The position numbers and the translations under genes are program-made. From Effrenium voratum (taxonomy: Eukaryota; Sar; Dinophyceae; Suessiales; Symbiodiniaceae), in the NCBI GenBank assembly GCA_963377175.1, contig CAUJNA010003505.1, positions 546,331 through 610,330 on the forward strand: a stretch of DNA of 64,000 nt. Reading direction: 5' to 3'. Numbering within the stretch: position 1 is the stretch's first letter; every line of letters starts with the position of its first letter. Below are positions 56,266 through 64,000 of this stretch, in pieces. Below the pieces are notes generated by a model, which saw only the letters and a list, made by a program, of their open reading frames with translations, was not told the DNA's origin and made no database searches.

Positions 56266-56444
56266 GAAAAAATACCCCAAAAAACTGGAAAACAATTCCG
56301 CGAAACAGAAGACCACCGGAATACCCTTGTTGCGAACCAACTCGTGGTTGCATGAGTTGCGTGTTCTTTCAGATGTCAATCGATTTCCATTGTTGCCTCA
56401 TAATGCGTGAGCATGTAAGCAACACATGTGGGTGCGTATTGCAG

Positions 56445-56849
56445 TTCCCGAACGACAAGCATCAAGTCCACTTGTGGAGACAACGTAGAGCTTCTGGCAC
56501 TGTTGGTTTCGCGCATCATCTCAATGCTGAAATGCATAGTGGAGGGGGATTTCAATCCAAGCATCAACCAATAGCCGCAGGAATGCCAAGCCTTGCCAAG
56601 GCAATGTTTGTTAACACTGAACCTCAGCAGCCGCACATCACTTATTACATATTTCACAGGGAATGTGCTTTCAACGATATGTTTCAGCAATGCAAGCTAA
56701 GCAAAATCACAGCACGTAGGATGTTCCCTGCCGATAAAGACTGCGCCCTTTCCTGGCCAAGGCAATGTTACATTCAAGGCACAAGGTGTGGCCAAATTAC
56801 CCACCAAACCGATTTTGGCACCCGAGCGCCCTTGAAGAAGGCCCTTTAG
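56445..56849 (+). CDS. candidate exon, 134 codons
   Basis: After GGGTGCGTATTGCAG the + frame stays open to TAG at 56847-56849. Segments include PNDKHQVHLWRQRRASGTVG, AGMPSLAKAMFVNTEPQQPH and RMFPADKDCALSWPRQCYIQ. A 104-codon minus frame overlaps. It directly follows the satellite box. No domain is recognised. Confidence 0.36.
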   Translation, partial: FPNDKHQVHLWRQRRASGTVGFAHHLNAEMHSGGGFQSKHQPIAAGMPSLAKAMFVNTEPQQPHITYYIFHRECAFNDMFQQCKLSKITARRMFPADKDCALSWPRQCYIQGTRCGQITHQTDFGTRAPLKKAL

Positions 56850-57505
56850 ACTATAGAAGCAGCAACGCTATTTTTAAACAGATTGTTTCAACAAGTCAAC
56901 TTGCGCGTGGGCGTGTGCGTATTTGTGCTTGAGGGTACCCTTAGCTCAACAGCAAACCAAACGAAACACCACCATTTTTAGGGTCCCCCTATTTGGACCC
57001 GTCAGAAAAGGGGGGATGGCCGTTTTGTACAGCTTGGGTCACCTCAACCCCCGCCCCAAGGTCGTGGCCAACCGCACCGAAGCCTTCCGTGGAAGCCCCG
57101 CTTGGGAGCCCTGAAGTGATGGGCTACCTCTTGGTATCTGCTCCACCGAAGCCCCGACATCTCAGTTTTTATAGCTTAGTCAGCTTACTGGTTGTCCCAC
57201 GCCACAATCTTAAGCCTGACTCTAGGTGAGCTATCAGTAAAATCGTTGGCACAAGGGATATGGGTTGGAGTCGAATAGGATGAAGCCCTCCTAAGAAACG
57301 AAGGCGAAGCTTTACCATTTAACCGTAAAACAAATGATTCACATTGTACATTTGGCGGCTTTTGCAGGGAACTAGCAGGTCTTGAAGCGAAGGCCAGAGG
57401 AAGCCTAAAATGAAGCTCTTTTTCACAACAATTTGATTTTGTGAATATAGGCTCTTATGAATTCGATATATTATTGATTTTTGTTTATGCAAGTGGCCCA
57501 GGCAG

Positions 57506-57678
57506 GGGAATGGACACCTTGTTTGCAGTGTGGTAACCAACGTGCGTTTTCCTTGAACCTGCGCACTGTTTTTCCATGCCAATGGCAAGTAGAGTTGGGT
57601 GCGCCCGAAGATGATACCACCAAGCATATTCCCTGTGTGAGTCATTCTCGTATGGCTGATGAGTTTAGTGAACCTTGA
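57506..57678 (+). CDS. candidate terminal exon with CxxC
   Basis: After GGCCCAGGCAG the frame reads GEWTPCLQCGNQRAFSLNLR then WQVELGAPEDDTTKHIPCVS, and stops at 57676-57678. A CxxC and an acidic patch are visible. The 142-codon minus frame over it is more basic and also possible. No family is recognised. Confidence 0.33.
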
Positions 57679-57839
57679 TCTCGCGCGACTCGACCTTTGA
57701 TTGTTGACAGACCTTGGAATTCCGTTGACGCGGCACATGAAACACACCTATCGTCCAGCACATTGTATACCTTCCAACAGATGGTTTGATCCTGCGATGA
57801 CCTTGACAGCCTGAAAAACGGTTGTTGCTAATTGTTTCT

Positions 57840-58090
57840 ACCTTGACCTGCCTGCTTGTTTGCTTGCCTGCTTGCTTGCCTGCCCGCCCTTTTGCGAGTG
57901 GGTCAGGGGATTAGATAGTTAGCCAGTTTGCTAGCTAGCTAGTTCGGTGTGATGCAGTGAGTCAGTGTGAGGGCGAGTTAGATGATTCGTTAGCAGCTTG
58001 CCTAGATAGCTAGTTATCAGTTCGGTAGTTCGGTATTTACCTGTTTCGTTGGTTGGCTAGCTAAGTTGGCTAGGTAGTTGGCTGGGCGCG
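57840..58090 (+). repeat. CTTGCCTG / GTTAGC-rich low-complexity stretch
   Basis: GCTTGCCT tetranucleotide-like words give way to AGCTAGTTNG words. The sequence is degenerate. A G run of about 18 follows at 58178-58195. Confidence 0.6.
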
Positions 58091-58426
58091 CACAGATCGC
58101 CGCGTGTTTTCGTGTCGTTTTTCTCTCATGCAGGCTTCCGTGGTGTGATGGGGGGGAGGTGGGGTTAGGGGGGGTTTGGGGGGGGGGGGGGGGGGCATTC
58201 GGACAGCAGTGCAACACTGGCGAGGCAAACGCAGGTGTTTGGTTCAGGAGGAACCAATGACATTTGCCGCCATGTCAGTGGTTGAGGCCCTGGGCCTTGG
58301 ACCATGAATACGCGAAGCGTGTCGCCACCACTCCTGGGGCTTTGTCCAACTGCGGAGGGACCCAATGCATGGACCGTTGGTGGCTTTCTCTCAAGACCAG
58401 GGTTGTGGGATCAAGGGGTTTCTCCC

Positions 58427-58534
58427 CACTTCTGTGATACAAGGGAATCCCCCTTTATATGAAGAAAATAGTCTTTGGGAAGCCCTTTCTGTTGTATCAC
58501 TTTGGGGAGCCCTTTCTGTTGTATCACAGAAGTG
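58427..58534. repeat. dispersed CACTTCTGTG repeat, copy 2, palindromic
   Basis: CACTTCTGTGATACAA at 58427-58442 is perfectly inverted at 58519-58534. Its left half extends to match 38974-39013. Inside, AGCCCTTTCTGTTGTATCAC occurs twice (ending 58500 and 58527). Confidence 0.75.
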
Positions 58535-58673
58535 GTCATTGCCCACAGCCGTGCTCAAGACGTTTGTTCCTTGCTGTTTGAACCTTAAGTTGAAGACACA
58601 GAGCTTCAATGGCTTGCACCCCGGGTTGAGCTTCTGCTGTTTCAGTGGGCGTGGAGGACATCTGTTGTCCGGG

Positions 58674-58757
58674 GCAAAGATGCTACCAAAGTTTGGTACC
58701 TGTTGGCAGATCTGTTCTGATAAGAACAGATCTAGTGTTCGGAGCAAAGATGCTACC
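58674..58757. repeat. direct repeats flanking a perfect hairpin
   Basis: GCAAAGATGCTACC at 58674 and 58744 flank a perfect 11-bp stem (AGATCTGTTCT and its inverse) with a GATA loop at 58708-58733. Confidence 0.75.
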
Positions 58758-59040
58758 GAAGTTTTGCTACCAAAGACGCTGGGGGAAATGCTGTGTGAAA
58801 ACCTAAGAGTTGAGACTCCGAACTTGCATTGCATGGTGCTTCCAAAACACAAATGCAGACTGCAATTTTCACTGCTGTCGTGTCACGAAACGCCACGGCA
58901 ATCTATGCATGCGGACCATTAGCAGGTCAGTTGCTTAGCGTCAGCTAGCTAGTTTGCGATGTGGGTGAGTGAGGTCCGGTGATTCAAGGAGTTCAGCAAC
59001 AGCGGGTCCGACTTTTCAAAATTGATGTCGGGGTTCCCTT

Positions 59041-59195
59041 GAAACCACCACGTAGATGGACTCACCAATTGGGAGCCTTTCTCTGGGGATCGTTCGAGGC
59101 CAGAGGAGAAGCCACGGCGCCGGCCCTTCAGCGCAGATGACGTGGAGCTGCTGCGGCCGTTGTGGGGAGCCCCAAAGCGCCGTGCAGCAGGCTAA
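59041..59195 (+). CDS. candidate terminal exon
   Basis: The frame reads HVDGLTNWEPFSGDRSRPEE then RPFSADDVELLRPLWGAPKR, and stops at 59193-59195. The basic/acidic alternation looks like a regulatory C-terminus. The AG before it (CCACGTAG at about 59055) is a modest 3' splice site. No family is recognised. Confidence 0.4.
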
Positions 59196-59289
59196 GAGGC
59201 CCAAACGTCGAGTGGAGCATATCGTTTTCCCGAGCGCGTGGTGAAGAGTTCCTTTGTTTAAGTGGGGACCTTTGAAGTGTTTAAACTGG

Positions 59290-59940
59290 GATAGATAAAA
59301 GAGCTAGATAGAGAGAGATAAACAGATAGATATATTTAAGGATCACTAGCTAGATGAAAGAACGGAAGATATAATCGTTAATTGTACATTGACTTATATA
59401 TATATACACATGTTTACAGAGTTTGATAGAAACACACACAAAGAAGAACATAAGACATAATGAACTATAGATAGAACACTAGACAGATAGATAGAACGAT
59501 AGATCGACAGGTAGGCAGATAGATAGCTATATTGACTGTTTAATCGACAGAGAGAGAGAGAGAGAGAAATATGGACAGATGCGCAGACAGATACAGATAG
59601 CTTGACCGCTACATTAGACTAGATCAGATAGTCAGGAAATATAGATAAGTACAGAGAGATGGATTGCATGCGAGTACAGCACAAATAGATGAAATGGATT
59701 TGACCAGGATAGATTAGATGGTATTAAATGGATAGAAAACAGGTAGCTGGATAGGTAGGCAGGCAGGCAGGCAGGCAGGTAGAAACAAATATGGACAGGT
59801 GGAACGATGCACACATGAACAGAAGATAAATAGGTAGATAAAAATCGACGCAGATGCAAGGATGAATAGGTACGCAGATGGGTGGATGCGAGATTAAATC
59901 GGTCAACAGGCAGGTAAATTGATAGGCAGGGACACACATT
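59290..59940 (+). repeat. GATA / AGAT-rich array, degenerate
   Basis: AGATAGAT, GACAGATA and GGCAGGCA words over about 0.65 kb, with a short GA run near 59550-59567. Frames across it are not genes. Confidence 0.85.
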
Positions 59941-59955
59941 CACACAACGGTAGCT

Positions 59956-60189
59956 TTGAGCAATGAATCCGCATTCGGGTCCGTGGCTCCTGCCAGGTTT
60001 GAAGTGGCTTCCCCGTTAATGTTTAACGTCAACTACCTCAAGGGTGCCCATTTTTGGCAGGCTTACCCTCTTTTCGCAAATTTCACACGTGACAGTGGTT
60101 CCCTCTATGAGAATGTGATTTTCCAGGCACCCTCACTCTGGTGCTGCGTTTGTGGAGAATTTACAAATGGGGTCTTGGTCTTTTGACAG
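59956..60189 (+). CDS. unrecognised ORF, 76 codons
   Basis: The frame after the GATA array reads FEVASPLMFNVNYLKGAHFW then QAYPLFANFTRDSGSLYENV, with a CCVCGEF near its end, and stops at about 60189. No strong 3' splice site is seen. An antisense frame overlaps its last third. Confidence 0.3.
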
Positions 60190-61090
60190 GCTTGGGGGGA
60201 GGGCCTGTGGATAAGTTTCAAAAGCCTCAGGAAGTCTGGCCCCGTCTTTCTCAAACAATACAGGTCCACCGGGGTTCCCCCGAACGATAAGACAGGCTTT
60301 GCCAACATCATCATTCTGTTCCAAGGGGGGGGCTCTACTTATTGGAAGGTGTTCAAGCAGCATTGCCCATCAAGGGGGTTGGGAGTCATACTTTCGGTTC
60401 TGGTTCAGGGCATTCGCTGCAAGCTACTGTTGCCTCTTCTTTTTTTCTTTCTTTTTTTTTTCCGGGGGGGGGGGGGGTTGAGAGAGGGGGTGGGCGAGGG
60501 TTGAACAACATCGCCTCTTTTGGTTGCAAATCTCTAGGAGTTTCCTTTGGGTGGGTGATGTTTGCAGGGAAAGTAAGAGGATCATGTTTGACAGGTGTGC
60601 GATGTTGGTTCGGAATAAGCAACGCAAAGTCTCATGACCGTCTCATGGAATGCTGGGGGATGAACGGAAACATCTCATGACTCATTCAGCCTTGAGCCTT
60701 GATGCTCGAAAGGGGCCAGCAGCGAGATCGCAGCAGTGGATGCCGCACAATCTGTAGCAGGAGCAGTTGGCTGAACTGTTTGATAGTTGATTTCGAAGCA
60801 AGCATACAAGAGGCACGTAGCTTTCAAGATCCGGGTTTACGATCTTTTCTCTGGTGTCCAAGTCTTTTGTTTCCGTCATGTGCCTGGAGTGGCACCTGAT
60901 GTGCCGGTTTCTGTCTCGTGGTCAACTTGTTGTGCCTGGAGCGAGGAAGTTGTTTTTGGTGTTGCTCAAAGGTTTTCTGGAGGATGCAGCCTCTCTGATT
61001 AAACACTCCAGTTCGAGTCTCCACTAGCTTCGAGAAGCCACCATTTTCAAGGGGTTGTCCAGCTTGCCTGTCGTGGCTCCCAGCGCTTTG
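60190..61090. other. stretch without a firmly supported gene
   Basis: A T-run/G-run pair lies at 60440-60480. A 65-codon minus frame (60682-60879, TKDLDTREKIVNPDLESYVP) and + frames over the same bases compete. No splice sites. Confidence 0.25.
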
Positions 61091-61094
61091 CGCT

Positions 61095-61802
61095 TTGGCC
61101 GCTGGTGTGTTCTCAGCCATGCAGTATAGAGGTTCTGGGCCAAATTGTTGCTGGACAAGGATCAGTTGTGTTCAGTCAGGGAGAGGACAACAGCTGCTCC
61201 TCCGCACATTTGCATGGAACCACAATACAATTTGCAGGTTTTGGGATGTTTGGGGGTCCATGTTAATTTACAAGGGGTGTAAACCTCTTGGATTGTTGCA
61301 TGACTCGCCGTGCTTTCCGTTTGCCTTAGGCCGCCGCCTCCGCCAGCACCTTCCGAGGTGGGAAGCATGCGTCGTGTTTGCGCAACATTGGCTTTCAGGG
61401 CGACAGTTTGAAAGTGACAAAGGAGTGACGTTGAGAAGTCGGTTGGAAGAGGTTCGTGTTCTCTCAGGCTTTGTTTCTATCCAGGTACTTCCATTTTCCA
61501 CCACAGGTGAGGGGAAGTGGTTTGCGGGTAGCGGAGGCCATCTTAGAGCCAAGAGAAACACCCTTACATATAATGCTCACTTCGTGTTGGTTGTTCAAAA
61601 CCAATTCTCAATTATATCTTGGTTTTCCCTTGTAATGGCCTCCCACCACGGATTTCTAAAAACGGATTTCGGAAAGTCAGATACTGTACCCTCCCATGTT
61701 GAACAACGCAGACTGTTCTTGGTCCGCACTTTTGAAGTGTTTCATGGTTGGCTTTGTTCGCTGTGCGGCTGCAAGAACCGCATTGAGTATGTGTCAAAAT
61801 AG
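61095..61802 (+). CDS. 235-codon ORF with exon-like core
   Basis: The + frame is open throughout. Its most convincing part, 61330-61484, lies between CCGTTTGCCTTAG and TATCCAG then GTACTT, in phase 0, read as HLPRWEACVVFAQHWLSGRQ then FESDKGVTLRSRLEEVRVLS. A later part after CAACGCAG (61712) reads FEVFHGWLCSLCGCKNRIEY to the stop at 61800-61802, in the same frame, with a CxxCxC. The two exons would be separated by an in-frame intron, or the whole could be one exon. No family is recognised. Confidence 0.43.
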   Translation: MAAGVFSAMQYRGSGPNCCWTRISCVQSGRGQQLLLRTFAWNHNTICRFWDVWGSMLIYKGCKPLGLLHDSPCFPFALGRRLRQHLPRWEACVVFAQHWLSGRQFESDKGVTLRSRLEEVRVLSGFVSIQVLPFSTTGEGKWFAGSGGHLRAKRNTLTYNAHFVLVVQNQFSIISWFSLVMASHHGFLKTDFGKSDTVPSHVEQRRLFLVRTFEVFHGWLCSLCGCKNRIEYVSK

Positions 61803-61849
61803 GGCAACCATCTCATTTTTGTTTGTGGGTTTCCCGCTAAAACCAGCTC

Positions 61850-62400
61850 AACGAGGGAACCACATGAGGGAACCTTCCAAGAAAACCTGCCCAGTTTAAA
61901 TCCTGCGATTCACCGGAGCCGAACTCCAGGCGAAGCTGGAGAGGGTCGAAAGGCGGAGGGGGGGGGGGCTGGTTTCGCCTATGGGGATGCCCACCAAGGG
62001 TCCCGTTGGTTCCAGGGTCACTATGGTTGAATTGGGTGTCCATTTTGGTCAGGGTTGAGATGGATAACAGTTTTGGTTTGGTTCCAATCATACCATAGAT
62101 GGGTGTCTCCGTTGTATAGTTTAGTAACGAGCCGACGGATTGAAAGGGAAACCAAGCAGAAACCAACCAGCTGGAAGGGGATCAATTACCCCTAACCTTG
62201 CGTTACAACCGTGATATTTATCCTCATGCGTTCGCCAAAAGGACCTCACCTTTTCGTTATGTAAGGGCCCATCCCGAACCTTGTTGTTCCAAGTCTGGAG
62301 AAGCCATGATGACACATCAGATCCAAGTTGGTGACGATCGGCGTGGGCTTTATAAACATTCACGTTGCAAGTGACGCGAACCCAGGACTATAGAATCAGA
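61850..62400. other. stretch without a supported gene
   Basis: Only short overlapping minus frames, and a G run at about 61959-61968. Confidence 0.3.
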
Positions 62401-62468
62401 AGTTTTCAGCGTCCCGAACGGATACCCAACCTGATACCCAACCGATAGCTGCCTCATTCGTCGTCGTC

Positions 62469-62850
62469 GTGCCAAATACAATCAGTTGCCCAGCTGCCAA
62501 AGTGTGCTTCCCCGCCCCCCAATCCCACCAACCCCATGAACCACGGGGTGACAGGTCGCCCTCGTCCTCACCTTCGCCCTCGTCCTCCCCCGGGCCTCCG
62601 CCGCCCCCGCCACCCCCACAGGAGGGGGGGGTCCTTGGGGATGAGGTCCTTGATGAACATGGGGAGCTTGCCATAGCGAGTTGCCCAGACTGACGGAAGG
62701 ATTCCCAAAAGAGTTGATCATGACTCTGTTTGGACTCCCAACAGTGGGGGGGGGACCCATCTTGGGTCGTTTTCTGGTTGTTGAAACATCAACTTTTGGG
62801 CGACTTGAATTGAACTTCTCCTTGGCGTGCTGCTTCAAGAGCACAAACAC
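62469..62850 (-). CDS. 122-codon ORF, strand uncertain
   Basis: The minus frame begins MFVLLKQHAKEKFNSSRPKV and becomes Pro/Gly/Ala-rich. A + frame (62469-62693) encodes a Pro/Ser-rich run over the same C-rich tract. No splice sites decide between them. Confidence 0.2.
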
Positions 62851-63369
62851 AGTGAATCCTGGTGGTAGCGGCCAAGTGCCAATCAGTTGAGTTATCCCTG
62901 GATCTAAGTCCGATTTTTGTTCCGCCTCTCCGTGGAAAAAAAAACGCTTTTGCGGGGAAGGTCAAGGCCTTTCTTGCCAAACCCTGTTCTATTGCACGTG
63001 TCCCAAAGGCTCTTTTGGAAGGAGAAGACAGTCTTTGATGGAATCAGCTGAAGTAGTTTCTGCAAACAACGGAAATGATTCACTCCTGAAAGTTTTCAGA
63101 TCCTGTCTCCATTTTCGTTGGAATTGACTTTAGATAGTAATTGGGTACCCTTATCAAAAAAAGCACGCAGTTCGAAAGCCAGGTCCTGTAGAATCAAACA
63201 GGATTTAAATTGCTTCATTGGCAACCATCAGGGAACTGCTTGTGCAATTCGACATGTCGATTTGTTTGTAGAGTTTTTTTTTGGGGGGGAGGGCAGACAG
63301 TGGGCTTTCTTAATCGGCTGGATTCTGGGCACCAAACAACGGATTGGGGGCTCATTTGGCCAAGCCTTG

Positions 63370-63458
63370 TGAGGATCGATGCCTTTAAAGAGGTATTGGC
63401 TAAAACGGCCCAAGCCAATCGCGCTAAGCATTTCAACCTCCTTGGCCACTTGAGTAGG
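63370..63458 (+). CDS. candidate short exon
   Basis: The frame reads SLVRIDAFKEVLAKTAQANR then AKHFNLLGHLS, up to a donor-like GAGTAG then GTAGGT at about 63459. It is a helical, basic composition. The left border is not assigned. Two long minus frames overlap. Confidence 0.33.
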
Positions 63459-63553
63459 TAGGTGGTCCACCTGGTTTGTTGGTGGTTCATAAGGCCTACA
63501 TATATGAACCAGTGTTGCCATGCTAGACTTCTGTGGTTTGGCCGATGCTCCAG

Positions 63554-63709
63554 TTGGAGTTCGGTCGGATGCACGGCAATCCGTTCGATCCGGCCCCGGC
63601 CGAAGCTCAGGAGCTCCGGTATCCCAGGCGCGGGGAGATTTCGTCGCGGAGTTGGGTCCCCTTGGGGGGTGAAGCAGGAAGCTCGGCTGGGAGTCCTGCA
63701 GATTTTTGA
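63554..63709 (+). CDS. candidate terminal exon, 51 codons
   Basis: After GGCCGATGCTCCAG the frame reads LEFGRMHGNPFDPAPAEAQE, then LRYPRRGEISSRSWVPLGGE, and stops at 63707-63709. It could be the exon following 63370-63458; the intron would be about 95 bases. No family is recognised. Confidence 0.4.
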   Translation: MEFGRMHGNPFDPAPAEAQELRYPRRGEISSRSWVPLGGEAGSSAGSPADF

Positions 63710-64000
63710 ATTTGCTTGCCCGAAAATGCGATTTTCCAACCACAAAGCCAAAAGGGCCGGATGTGTGTTCCCTGGGGATGTGGAGTGCAGCCGGAATGAG
63801 GGGCCGCTTGCGACCCCGATGGTGAGGTAATGGGCACGTACAGGGGATGTCTATACCGAAGCAGGGGAAGTGTGTCGTTTACTTTCAGCCAACTGTACTC
63901 CAGATGCCAGCTTCCTTTGGGTATATTTTGAACCAAAACAACCTGGTTTCTTGGTATACCGCTGTAAATACACCTTGTGTTGTCAGGGATTGACATCATT

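Larger units (their letters stand above)
53361..56326. mobile_element. 2.97-kb inverted-repeat box filled with satellites
   Basis: GGAATTGTTTTCC at 53389-53401 is inverted at 56287-56299. The arms extend imperfectly over about 70 bases: outward to GGGAATACCC..GGT and its counterpart, each 27 bases from the core, and inward through GTTTTT..GG and AGTT. No target-site duplication is seen. The interior is an AAGC array and a CCCAACAGC array. No transposase frame is present. Confidence 0.55.

Noticed and set aside
63215..63751. 178- and 171-codon minus-strand frames
   Set aside because: Two long minus frames overlap each other and two + exon candidates with splice sites; antisense shadow is the simpler explanation.

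Overview
The window reads as nuclear DNA of an intron-rich, repeat-rich protist at roughly 50% GC. There is no bacterial operon structure, no rRNA and no convincing tRNA. The best guess for the lineage is a dinoflagellate such as a Symbiodiniaceae relative. The reasons are a C3H1-type half zinc finger with the CHLC tail I associate with dinoflagellate RNA-binding proteins (8.7 kb), degenerate TTTAGGG-type telomere-like repeats (15.4-15.8 kb), TG/CA-rich introns between CpG-containing exon-like blocks, and very large CA/GT arrays. This placement is an inference; a chromerid, cryptophyte or chlorarachniophyte is not excluded.

Protein coding appears as short exon-like blocks on both strands with GT/AG borders, often only 90-270 bases. 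I recognise two families with confidence: a C3H1 zinc-finger exon (8671-8781) and a protein-kinase subdomain IX exon (40066-40162). A WW-like motif (49.4 kb, minus strand) is a weaker match. All other coding calls rest on reading frame, splice-site consensus and compatible phase only. At this base composition many random frames also look plausible, so their confidences are kept low. The longest non-repeat frame is 383 codons (42754-43905).

Layout. 0-8.3 kb: scattered exon candidates, then a 1.1-kb CA/CATA array. 8.6-10.1 kb: zinc-finger exon and an ATG-initiated frame. 10.1-12.4 kb: a 2.27-kb element with terminal inverted repeats (TIRs) whose interior is a 104-bp minisatellite. 12.6-13.7 kb: candidate multi-exon gene. 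15.2-15.9 kb: telomere-like island bounded by an inverted repeat. 16.8-18.9 kb: candidate multi-exon gene ending beside a 317-bp MITE (small non-autonomous TIR element) with TA duplications. 20-22 kb: further exons plus short dispersed repeats. 22.7-27.7 kb: CA-array island carrying a 0.77-kb duplication and several tandem repeats. 28-43.9 kb: many exon candidates, including the kinase. 44-48 kb: TG-rich intergenic or intronic sequence. 48.4-53.1 kb: exon candidates on both strands around a GT array. 53.4-56.3 kb: a second large TIR-bounded box filled with AAGC and CCCAACAGC satellites. 56.4-64 kb: more exon candidates and a GATA array.

The most unusual feature is a recurring architecture: inverted-repeat-bounded blocks (10.1-12.4, 15.2-15.8, 18.9-19.2 and 53.4-56.3 kb) that contain satellite-like or short-period DNA instead of a transposase. 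In addition there are small dispersed families (an ~85-bp hairpin at three sites, an ~85-bp GGGTACCC-containing repeat at two, a CACTTCTGTG repeat at two), several next to candidate 3' splice sites. I could not run database searches, so product names are limited to motifs visible by eye.
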